This document shows positions 31,885 through 39,454 of a stretch of DNA of 39,454 nucleotides, piece after piece (the stretch's first letter is position 1; each line of letters starts with the position of its first letter). The notes under the pieces are model-generated. The model made no database searches. It was not told the origin of the DNA and saw only the letters and a program-made list of their open reading frames with translations. The stretch comes from Opitutaceae bacterium. Lineage in GTDB: Bacteria; Verrucomicrobiota; Verrucomicrobiia; Opitutales; Opitutaceae. The DNA lies in contig JANQKI010000180.1 in the NCBI GenBank assembly GCA_028281165.1, positions 1 through 39,454 of the forward strand, read 5' to 3'. A program made the position numbers and the translations under genes.

Positions 31885-33129
31885 ATGGCAAAACTCGTTT
31901 TCAAGAAAGCGTTGAGAATATTGCTGCCCCTCTTCGTCTTCATCATTGCTGTAGCTGTATCCTGGTGGATTATTGCCTCCAAGCCGGAGCCACGTCAGCG
32001 GGAGTTTAGAGCGCAGGTGCCCAGGGTGGAGGTTTTGAGCCTTACGCCCACCGATTATCAAGTGATCCTTGAATCGCAGGGAACGGTGCGGGCTCGCACT
32101 ACCAGCAATTTGATACCCGAAGTGAGAGGCCGCGTGCTAGAGGTATCGCCGAAATTCCGCGAGGGAGGATGGTTCGAAGAGGGCGACATGCTCCTGCAGA
32201 TCGACCCGCATGAATACCGGACAGAGGTAGTCGTGGCCAAAGCGAACCTAGCTCAGATGGAACTGGATCTGGCGGAAGAGGAGGCTCGCGTAGAGCAAGC
32301 GATTCTGGATTGGAAACGTCTCGATAGCGGCGAAGCTCCAAACGATTTGGTGCTTCGAACTCCTCAGTTAAAGCGGGCTCAGGCCTTTGTGGAATCGGCC
32401 AAGGCTCGTCTCGAAACGGCGGAACGGAATCTGCAGCTGACCAAGATTATCGCTCCTTACAAAGGCCGCGTGCTTTCGCAAAACGTCGACGTGGGGCAGT
32501 ACGTGACTTCAGGTACGCAACTGGCTCGCATATATGCGGTGGATTTCGCGGAAGTGCGGATGCCTTTGACGGAGACGCAACTATCCTTCCTCGATCTCCC
32601 TGAAATCTACCAAGGCGAGCCTTCCAATATCAGCGATGGTCCCAATGTGATCTTCTCGTCTACCATTGCTGGCAAGACCCATGAATGGAAGGGACGCGTG
32701 GTTCGAGCCGCGGGCAGTTTCGACCCTTTGACGCGGCAGCTGTTCGTCATCGCTCAAGTGCGGAATCCGTATCAGCGTAGCCAGGACGATCGGCCGCCAT
32801 TGAAATCGGGCTCCTTCGTCAGGGCCAAGATTAAAGGGATAACGCTGCACAACGTATTCGAAATTCCGAGAAAGCTGCTGCGAGAGAATTCCTTTCTTCT
32901 GACGGTCGACAAGGAAAACAGGCTTCGGCGTAAAACGGTGAACATCGTTTGGCAGAACGACGAGTCGATCATCGTAGACAAGGGCTTGCAGAGGGGAGAG
33001 CGCATTTGCCTTACTGATGTGCCGTTTGCGGTGGATGGGCTCCCGGTGGCGATTGCGGGGGCTTCTGGCATTGCGGGATCGGAAAAGAAACCGAAGCGCC
33101 CCGCGAAGGCCAGGGATCCGAGCAGCTAA
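31885..33129 (+). CDS. RND efflux periplasmic adaptor subunit (membrane-fusion protein)
   Basis: A 414-residue adaptor with an N-terminal membrane anchor (about 10-31, ILLPLFVFIIAVAVSWWIIA). A barrel-sandwich first half follows (VILESQGTVRARTTSNLIPE, then VRGRVLEVSPKFREGGWFEE, GDMLLQIDPHEY), a helical hairpin (about 115-190, LDLAEEEARVEQAILDWKRL) and the second barrel half (TKIIAPYKGRVLSQNVDVGQ, YVTSGTQLARIYAVD). The membrane-proximal part ends RKTVNIVWQNDESIIVDKGL. It links the pump encoded 36 bases downstream to an outer-membrane channel. Its stop is followed closely by that pump gene in the same operon. Confidence 0.92.
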   Translation: MAKLVFKKALRILLPLFVFIIAVAVSWWIIASKPEPRQREFRAQVPRVEVLSLTPTDYQVILESQGTVRARTTSNLIPEVRGRVLEVSPKFREGGWFEEGDMLLQIDPHEYRTEVVVAKANLAQMELDLAEEEARVEQAILDWKRLDSGEAPNDLVLRTPQLKRAQAFVESAKARLETAERNLQLTKIIAPYKGRVLSQNVDVGQYVTSGTQLARIYAVDFAEVRMPLTETQLSFLDLPEIYQGEPSNISDGPNVIFSSTIAGKTHEWKGRVVRAAGSFDPLTRQLFVIAQVRNPYQRSQDDRPPLKSGSFVRAKIKGITLHNVFEIPRKLLRENSFLLTVDKENRLRRKTVNIVWQNDESIIVDKGLQRGERICLTDVPFAVDGLPVAIAGASGIAGSEKKPKRPAKARDPSS

Positions 33130-33165
33130 CGTCAGACAATCTTATCCTTTTTACCCCCTCGAAAT

Positions 33166-36100
33166 ATGCATAGTGTCATTGCCTGGTTCGCTCGAAACGG
33201 AGTTGCCGCTAATTTGCTGATGATCGCCATAGTCGGGGCGGGCATGTGGTCGCTTTCGAATCGGATAATCCTGCAAGACTTTCCGGATGTGCCAGATCGC
33301 ACTATTACGGTTTCAGTTTCCTATCGCGGCTCCACGCCTGGGGAGATCGAGCAGTCGATCCTGACCCGTGTCGAAGAAGCGCTTTACGATATCGAGGGTA
33401 TCGAAGAAATGGATGCAACGGCTAACGCGAACATTGGCCGCGTCACTATCGAAATCGAGGAAGGTTACGATTTGAGCGAGAAGCTCAATGAGGTGACTAA
33501 CCGCATTTCAGCGATACGCACCTTTCCGCCTGATGCCGAGCGTCCGCAAATCAGTCTGCGAGCGAGATCTGAGCGTGTCATCACTATGGTACTCTCCGGC
33601 GACTTGAGCGAGAAGGAGCTTAAGGTATTGGGAGAGCAAATACGTGATGAAGTGGCGAATCTGCCCGAGATCACGGTGGCTACCTTGAAGGCGACGCGGC
33701 CCTATGAAATTGCGATCGAAGTATCCGAGCAGACCTTACGTCAATATGGGCTCACCTTTGATCAGGTCACGCGGGCGATCCGAACCTCCTCGGTCGATCT
33801 CTCCGCTGGTAGCGTCAAGACCGAGACTGGTCGCATCCTGCTTCGCACCAATCAGCAGGCTTACAACTACGACGATTTCTCCGAGATCACGGTCCTGACT
33901 CGGGCTAACGGAACTCGGATTTCTCTCGGCGATATTGCCCAGGTGATCGATGGATTCGACGAGACGCCGATCGTGGCGAATTTCAACGGCGATCGAGCCA
34001 TTGCTATCGATATTTTCCGTACTGGAACGCAAAGCGTCATCGAGGTCGGTAATACGGTGAAGGAGTTCGTGGCCTGGAAGCAGGAGCGGCTTCCGGCGGG
34101 CATCACGCTAACCTACTGGAGCGACAGCGCGGAACGGGTCAAGGCGCGTATTAGCACGCTGGCCAGCAGCGCTATTCAGGGCTTTATTCTGGTGTTGATC
34201 GTATTGTCGCTATTCCTCCGGCCGACACTCGCGTTTTGGGTGGCTCTGGGGATACCCATTGCCTTTTCCGGCGCCTTTTTCCTGCTGCCCTACATGGGCG
34301 TGACGATCAACGTGGTCGTCCTGCTCGCCTTCATAACCACGCTCGGGATTGTGGTGGACGACGCCATCGTGACGGGAGAGAATGTGTTCCAGCACATGCA
34401 GCGAGGAGCGAAGCCTTTGACCGCAGCCATAAGGGGTACGCAGGAGGTTTCGATCCCGGTATTTTTCGGAGTGGCCACTACCATGGTCGCCTTTGTTCCT
34501 CTGGCCCTGATGTCGGGACGCTTTGGGGCGTTTTTCACGAACATTCCCATGATTGTGGTGCCGGTGCTCTTCTTTTCGCTTATTGAATCGAAACTGATTT
34601 TGCCAGCTCACTTGAAACACTGTTCCCATTTGGTGGATACGAAGAATAGCCGTAATCCATTCACGCGTTTTCAGAGATTCTTCTCCGACGGGCTAGAGCG
34701 AATGGTCATGAAGTTCTATCGACCTGCGCTGAATTGGGCCTTGTTGAATCGCTACCTTTCCATGTCGCTCTTCATTGGCTTTCTCCTGATTTTCCTGGCG
34801 CTGGTGTTGGGGGAGCGAATCGGCTACCGACAGAGACCAAGCGTTCCGAGAGATACGACCACGATCACGCTTCGTATGCCTGCTGGCACTACATTCGAGA
34901 CGACGTTAGCGAAGGTCGGTTTGATCGAGACGGCGGCCTTGAGCTTGAAGGAGAAAGTGAACCAGCGTTTTGGCGAGACGGTGATTCGAAACATCTTCGC
35001 GACGGCGGGTGGACAGCCCTTCGGCGGTTCGCCCTTCGCTGCTGCGGAAGCGTCGGGAGTGGATGAGATCGGCGAGGTGATCATCGAAATTGCCCCTTCG
35101 GAAAGCAATTCTTCGGGCTACAGCAGCCGTCAGCTCGTGGGCGAGTTGAGAAAGCTGGTTCCTCCTATCCCTGAAGCGGAACAGCTGAGTTTTTCCTTCG
35201 AGAGAGGCGGAAGCGATGGGGCTATGAATTTCGAGCTGATACATCCGGATATCGATATGCTCAAAGCCGCTTCTGCGGACTTGCAGAAGAAGCTGGCTTC
35301 CTACGATGGCTTGTTTGATATCGGCGATTCCTACGAGAACGCGAGTGACGAGTTCGGCTTGGATCTGAAGCCGGAGGCAGAGTATCTAGGGATTACCGCT
35401 TCTAACCTCGCCCAACAGGTGCGTACTGCTTTTTTCGGTACAGAGGCCCAGCGCATTCAGAGAGGCCGCGACGAAGTCCGCGTAATGGTTCGCTACCCGA
35501 AAGAGGATCGACGCTCGCTGGCATCCCTTCAGAACATGATGATTCGAACGGCCGATGGGACGGAAGTTCCCTTCGAGACGGTGGCGGAAGTCGTGCCCGG
35601 CAAGAGCATGCCCTCCATTCGGCGCGTCGATCGCAAACGCATCATCCAAGTCAGCGCCGATGGCGATACCGACAAGATGGATATCGAATCGATCGAGGTC
35701 GAGATCCTGGAGCAATTTTTGCCGCAATTGATCGAGACGAAATATCCGGGCATGGAATTCGATGTGCGGGGACGAGCCGCCGAAGCGCGGGACAATAATC
35801 GGGAGATGATTACGGGCATCTACTTTGTGCTAGCCGTTGTTTACGCTTTGTTGGCCATACCCTTCAGGAGCTACTTTCAGCCTATTATTGTCATGTCGGC
35901 TATCCCCTTCGGTGTGGTCGGCGCGATTATGGGTCACTGGCTGATGGCCCTGATCTTCAATTGGAACGGAGGAAGTCCGAACCTGTATCAATCGTCGATC
36001 TTCGGTATGATGGCCCTGTCAGGCGTGGTCGTGAACGATAGTCTCATTATGGTCCACTTTATGAATACAAAAGTGCGCGAAGGGCTTTCCTTGAACGAGG

Positions 36101-36396
36101 CTGTTCGGCTGGCAGGCGTAAGACGCTTCCGGCCCATTCTGCTTACCTCGCTCACCACCTTTTTCGGTCTGGCTCCCTTGATGTTCGATAAGCACCCGAC
36201 CTCATCCTTTCTGATCCCCATGGCCATCTCGCTAGGCTGGGGAATCGTTTTCGCCACGATGATAACGCTAATTCTGATACCAGTCTTCGTGCTAGTCACC
36301 GACGACGTCAAAACAGCCTTCTGCAAACTCTACAACATCGAGAGAAAACCGCACGTAGAAGAAGAGGAAGACGAATTCGCCTCTCAAGCATCGTGA
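33166..36396 (+). CDS. RND efflux transporter permease (AcrB/HAE1 type)
   Basis: A 1076-residue inner-membrane pump. The N-terminal helix is AANLLMIAIVGAGMWSL. The two sets of periplasmic domains have the usual lengths, and the first helix cluster is seen at about 335-480 (AIQGFILVLIVLSLFLRPTL, VVLLAFITTLGIVVDDAIVT). The proton-relay pair DD is intact in LGIVVDDAIVTGENV. The later helix (SGVVVNDSLIMVHFMN) has N-D where AcrB has the conserved lysine, a form common in other RND subgroups. The second cluster includes YFVLAVVYALLAIPF. The substrate cannot be predicted. No TolC-type gene follows, so it likely uses an outer-membrane factor encoded elsewhere. Confidence 0.95.
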   Translation: MHSVIAWFARNGVAANLLMIAIVGAGMWSLSNRIILQDFPDVPDRTITVSVSYRGSTPGEIEQSILTRVEEALYDIEGIEEMDATANANIGRVTIEIEEGYDLSEKLNEVTNRISAIRTFPPDAERPQISLRARSERVITMVLSGDLSEKELKVLGEQIRDEVANLPEITVATLKATRPYEIAIEVSEQTLRQYGLTFDQVTRAIRTSSVDLSAGSVKTETGRILLRTNQQAYNYDDFSEITVLTRANGTRISLGDIAQVIDGFDETPIVANFNGDRAIAIDIFRTGTQSVIEVGNTVKEFVAWKQERLPAGITLTYWSDSAERVKARISTLASSAIQGFILVLIVLSLFLRPTLAFWVALGIPIAFSGAFFLLPYMGVTINVVVLLAFITTLGIVVDDAIVTGENVFQHMQRGAKPLTAAIRGTQEVSIPVFFGVATTMVAFVPLALMSGRFGAFFTNIPMIVVPVLFFSLIESKLILPAHLKHCSHLVDTKNSRNPFTRFQRFFSDGLERMVMKFYRPALNWALLNRYLSMSLFIGFLLIFLALVLGERIGYRQRPSVPRDTTTITLRMPAGTTFETTLAKVGLIETAALSLKEKVNQRFGETVIRNIFATAGGQPFGGSPFAAAEASGVDEIGEVIIEIAPSESNSSGYSSRQLVGELRKLVPPIPEAEQLSFSFERGGSDGAMNFELIHPDIDMLKAASADLQKKLASYDGLFDIGDSYENASDEFGLDLKPEAEYLGITASNLAQQVRTAFFGTEAQRIQRGRDEVRVMVRYPKEDRRSLASLQNMMIRTADGTEVPFETVAEVVPGKSMPSIRRVDRKRIIQVSADGDTDKMDIESIEVEILEQFLPQLIETKYPGMEFDVRGRAAEARDNNREMITGIYFVLAVVYALLAIPFRSYFQPIIVMSAIPFGVVGAIMGHWLMALIFNWNGGSPNLYQSSIFGMMALSGVVVNDSLIMVHFMNTKVREGLSLNEAVRLAGVRRFRPILLTSLTTFFGLAPLMFDKHPTSSFLIPMAISLGWGIVFATMITLILIPVFVLVTDDVKTAFCKLYNIERKPHVEEEEDEFASQAS

Positions 36397-36829
36397 ACAT
36401 GAGCGATGATCCATTTCAAGTTTCCCGAAAAGATGACTCGCGGGTATGCATTTATCAGCAAGCGTCATGGTAGTTATCTAGCGGTTACAAAGGGCAAGTT
36501 GATGGCGGAAAGTCTTCGAATTCTAACCAATCCCTTTGGTATGGTACACTTTTAAACAGTGTTCTGTGGTTTGCCGAAGAGGAGTTCGTTGCAGGAGTGG
36601 ATGCCGAGTATTCGCTAGAGATTTTCGACGTGCTTTTCTACGTTGAGTATGCAGGTGTCGGGTTCAGATGGGATTTCTGAGAGGATTGGAGCTGTTTTAC
36701 TCCACCTTCACGTTTTGGTGAGCCGAGGGTTTAAGATTTGAACATCGGCTCGTTTCAGACTGCGCGAACAATATTAGTTCAGTCACCAGTTTTTGGTGAC
36801 TGAATTTTGAAAAAACTGAGCAGGCTATG
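36397..36829. other. Intergenic region between convergent genes, 433 bases
   Basis: A 49-codon frame (36406-36555, starting MIHFKFPEKMTRGYAFIS) has no recognised family and is probably chance. GAGCCGA (36720-36726) and TCGGCTC (36745-36751) form an inverted repeat. A stronger hairpin at 36778-36804 is listed as a terminator. The rest shows no feature I can support. Confidence 0.4.
36778..36804 (-). terminator. Strong hairpin after the 793-residue gene
   Basis: TTCAGTCACCA (36778-36788) pairs perfectly over 11 bases with TGGTGACTGAA (36794-36804), with loop GTTTT. It lies 26 bases past the stop of the minus-strand gene at 36830. It is followed by TTTT on the plus strand but not by a good T-run on the minus strand, so it may act on either strand. 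Confidence 0.55.
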
Positions 36830-39211
36830 CTAGATAAACGTAGTGATCTCGGTTTTTTTCTTGGGCCCAGTTCCGGTTTTGTCGGTGGCTTCGACATGGA
36901 AGCGACGTTCAATCAGACTGGTATCGTATCCAATGTTTTCTGCCTTCATTATCACGAAGGCTCCAATCGCTCGCATGAGGACTCTGTTTTTGGCGATTTC
37001 CGCCAGGCTCTTGAGCTGAGTCTCTACAAAATCCTGCAGTTTCTTCGCGTTAAGCGAGGGGGAGTTGTCAGATTTGACATACGAGCGGAAATTTTCCGCC
37101 AAGCGTCCAATTTCGCTTATAGAGCTAGGTTTGCAGAACTTTAAGGCGAGCGCGCTATGAGAAAAGTGTTCTCGGATTATTTTGTAATTTCTTCCTAGCG
37201 CTCTTCCTGCCCGATGTTCCTTGTGGATGGTCCCATCTAGGTCCGCGATCTTCGTTAATTGCGGAAATTGGTTTAGGGCGGTGTCATTGAGCCCCTTGAT
37301 CTTATCGTACACTCTTGTTTCGATAAGCTTGTACATGACGGGGCCGTAGAAAGCGATGCGGGTATCTAAGTCGTAAAGTTCCGATTGCAATTGGAAGCCT
37401 TGCATTCCAAGAGCCAAAGCAACGCTCCAGAGGTCCTTATCTGTAGCCGATGCGTCGGCTTCCGAAGTAAGAAGCTTAATTAAAGCTTCTCGATTCAATG
37501 TCAGGCTTCCGGCGATTTTCAGCTTCTTGGTTTTCCCGATTTCATAGATCGCGTTAACAACGCTTTTGAGACTATCGAGATCTCCTGGAATGTAGCCCCA
37601 AATACGCGCTGTATCCACGTAATCCTGTATTTCAGATTTTGTGGCTATATTATCGCTATTCGTTTGCGCCAAACTGAATGTTAGCTCGTCGAAATCGGAT
37701 AGCTTGAATGCGTTTGCATCACGCATATCGCTTGATTGCCCCGACAGCCCGACCGAATAGCTTTGGTCTTCGTCGCTTCGCTTCGTCTCCTCGCCCCAAA
37801 AGAGATCGGAGGTCATGGTGAAAGAGGGTTGAATTTTACCCTCGCGGTCTTTGGTGATGGTGACGGTCCGGTCTTTGGAGAAACTGTATTCCTGGTTCGA
37901 CAGCTTTCCAAGAGAGGCGCCCATGGAGAATTTCGAAATGCGGCGGAAAGAAAGGGTTTGCAGGAAGAAATCTGCAGGGTCCTCTTTTGTTTTTTCCTGA
38001 AGGGCGGCGATGTCTCCTTTCAATAAGGCGCGGTGAAAGGGCCTGAACTTGGCGAAGGAATCGAATTCCGCCCGAATCAATGTTTGGCCGGATTTTACCG
38101 TACGGTAGCTCCACTCGAAACCGAGTTTAATAGTCTGCTTTGCGTAGGTGTGAGCCTTTTCGCTGATGGTTTTAAAGAGACCATTTATAGCCTCTTTGAG
38201 TTTCTTTTCGGCAGCGGCATCGACTTGGTCAATGGGTACACCTAGTTGCTTTTCAATCGCTTTCTTGGCAGATTGCTTGAGTTCGGGAGGGAGACGATTC
38301 GTGGATGCGGCCCATTTCTTGAGTTTCTGTAGGACAGGTTTGGATACTTCTAGGGCTTGAGCTGTTACGGATTCCTTTAGCTCCTCGATTTTATCCGCTG
38401 CAGCTTTGGAGAGCTCAGTATTGACTTCGATACCGACTTTTGTGGAAACGCCTTTGGCAAACGAATCGCTTTTACGTACCTCGACAATATATTTTTTGTC
38501 ATCATTTTTGGATACGACAATGAGGTAGGTGTCGTCATAGGAGAAATCTATGGTAGTGGAGGCCCCAATGCCGATACTTAGTTTTAAGATATCCGTGTCT
38601 GCTTTGAATTTGGCGAGAGAAGGAGCTATGCTGGACAACAAATCCGCCCATTCTATCGTGGCTTTAAATCCGGCTTTGCCAACCCATTGGAATGCGACCG
38701 CCTGGCCTTCCTTCAGGTCATTGATCGATGAAGCCTGGATGAAGTTTCTGGGCTCTTTGAGATCTTTGTACAAAGCCTGCAGGACTGTAGTGTCTCTGCT
38801 GTGACGATGATAGGCGAAAAGGCCGTATTGAAGGCTTCCGGTGATGCCTACGCTCACGGGAAGTTCCAGAGTTTCGAATTCGATGGAGCCCTCTCCGTCA
38901 ACGCCTCCAACTAGTCCGTATTTCATATACGCGTTAGCGTTGTCGATAGTGAGGAGCGGATCTAGATTGTCGTTCGCCGACGTATTCACAATCTTCTGAT
39001 TGTCTTCATCCTTCTTGTTATTGAAGAGCGAGATTGCGAACTTTGCTTTGGGGGCTATTTTTATGCTGCTGTCGTCAAATTCGAACTCCTTTTGAGTCGA
39101 AAACTCTTTCGGTTTTTTGAGGGTGGAGTCATTTCCGAGCGTTCCACCACCGGAAATGAATATTTGTTCGAAGATGTCTTGAGCCTTTAGCCTATCGAGA
39201 ATGTCTTTCAT
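36830..39211 (-). CDS. Large protein of unknown function, 793 residues
   Basis: I do not recognise this protein. It has no signal peptide and no hydrophobic helix. Residues about 90-260 are rich in beta strands with alternating hydrophobic residues (GSIEFETLELPVSVGITGSL, AFQWVGKAGFKATIEWADLL, LKLSIGIGASTTIDFSYDDT). Residues about 265-370 are a lysine-rich helical region (AAADKIEELKESVTAQALEV, KKAIEKQLGVPIDQVDAAAE). A second beta-rich part (about 430-530) and a helical C-terminal part follow. The layout is that of a multi-domain cytoplasmic or released protein, but no function can be claimed. A single open frame of this length, an ATG start and an upstream spacer of 240 bases argue that it is real. 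No partner gene is visible inside the window. Confidence 0.8.
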   Translation of the reverse strand: MKDILDRLKAQDIFEQIFISGGGTLGNDSTLKKPKEFSTQKEFEFDDSSIKIAPKAKFAISLFNNKKDEDNQKIVNTSANDNLDPLLTIDNANAYMKYGLVGGVDGEGSIEFETLELPVSVGITGSLQYGLFAYHRHSRDTTVLQALYKDLKEPRNFIQASSINDLKEGQAVAFQWVGKAGFKATIEWADLLSSIAPSLAKFKADTDILKLSIGIGASTTIDFSYDDTYLIVVSKNDDKKYIVEVRKSDSFAKGVSTKVGIEVNTELSKAAADKIEELKESVTAQALEVSKPVLQKLKKWAASTNRLPPELKQSAKKAIEKQLGVPIDQVDAAAEKKLKEAINGLFKTISEKAHTYAKQTIKLGFEWSYRTVKSGQTLIRAEFDSFAKFRPFHRALLKGDIAALQEKTKEDPADFFLQTLSFRRISKFSMGASLGKLSNQEYSFSKDRTVTITKDREGKIQPSFTMTSDLFWGEETKRSDEDQSYSVGLSGQSSDMRDANAFKLSDFDELTFSLAQTNSDNIATKSEIQDYVDTARIWGYIPGDLDSLKSVVNAIYEIGKTKKLKIAGSLTLNREALIKLLTSEADASATDKDLWSVALALGMQGFQLQSELYDLDTRIAFYGPVMYKLIETRVYDKIKGLNDTALNQFPQLTKIADLDGTIHKEHRAGRALGRNYKIIREHFSHSALALKFCKPSSISEIGRLAENFRSYVKSDNSPSLNAKKLQDFVETQLKSLAEIAKNRVLMRAIGAFVIMKAENIGYDTSLIERRFHVEATDKTGTGPKKKTEITTFI

Positions 39212-39311
39212 TGGATTCTGTTTGATTGGATTGGGTTGCGCATGTTTTAAGATCCAACTCTGAGCGCTGGCGGACGAGGCAGGATTCGATTAAGGTTTAA
39301 GTGGATTCCGT

Positions 39312-39325
39312 TCGCTTCGAAGCGA
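39312..39325. promoter_or_regulatory. 14-base palindrome upstream of the large orphan gene
   Basis: TCGCTTCGAAGCGA (39312-39325) is a perfect palindrome about 100 bases upstream of the start at 39211. It could be an operator for the 793-residue gene. The surrounding 243 bases to the window edge have no gene. A GATTGCCG direct repeat (near 39338 and 39363) is the only other pattern seen. Confidence 0.3.
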
Positions 39326-39454
39326 GTCGAGTTGGGATTGCCGTTTGGGATTAAGAGATGAGATTGCCGATGAAACCCTTGTTGACTGATGAATTCGGCA
39401 CTAATATTTAGTGGGTGATTTTATTGGTCTAGGCAAGATTTTCTACTGATAAAA

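Noticed and set aside
36406..36555. 49-codon frame after the RND pump
   Set aside because: Although it has an ATG close to the pump stop, there is no ribosome site or family resemblance and the base use does not look clearly coding.

Overview
The window looks like a chromosomal stretch of a marine or environmental Gram-negative bacterium of the Planctomycetes-Verrucomicrobia-Chlamydiae group, most likely an Opitutia-type verrucomicrobiote such as the Pelagicoccus/Puniceicoccus relatives. This is an inference. It rests on the TonB receptor with a carboxypeptidase-like N-terminal domain, the secreted PQQ-like propeller beginning WPEFRGPNGQG, an exported sulfatase, a BlaI/MecI-type operator, and start codons that almost all lack a Shine-Dalgarno sequence. 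Base composition looks even along the window. I see no tRNA, rRNA, CRISPR array, insertion sequence or prophage.

Layout. 1-54 is the end of an upstream gene. 183-1297 holds a promoter with a BlaI/MecI/CopY-type operator, a structured leader and a PepSY-type membrane protein. 1318-3246 is DUF3841 plus metY (minus strand). 3466-3945 is a fragment of a DUF5690 membrane protein. 4258-5685 encodes an ECF-like sigma factor fused to two domains of the DNA polymerase III sliding clamp. This is the most unusual protein of the window. 5704-8306 carries a BLUF photoreceptor, an exported peroxiredoxin Q and a mercuric-reductase-like flavoenzyme. 8346-12507 holds a secreted propeller protein, cysteine synthase, a small outer-membrane-like protein and an acetyltransferase. 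12589-13304 is a VapBC-type toxin-antitoxin pair. 13364-14632 is a PQQ-like propeller protein.

14921-18842 is a probable phytate-use unit: a TonB-dependent receptor, an intergenic terminator and a beta-propeller phytase-like enzyme. 18919-21496 has an exported amidohydrolase and L-2-hydroxyglutarate oxidase. 22190-27062 is a minus-strand pair of pyruvate carboxylase followed by a sulfatase. 27312-29324 is a membrane pair (CPBP protease, then a YdjM-type protein). 29667-31497 holds two convergent exported proteins, a class-V PLP enzyme and a RidA protein. 31885-36396 is an RND efflux adaptor-pump pair without an outer-membrane factor. 36830-39211 is a 793-residue protein I do not recognise.

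Themes that join genes: sulfur amino acids (metY, cysK, sulfatase), phosphate or phytate capture, redox and light response (BLUF, PrxQ, flavoenzyme), and envelope transport. The two strongest candidates for something undescribed are the sigma-clamp fusion and the BlaI-type operator that drives a long structured leader. The large orphan protein at the right edge is a third.
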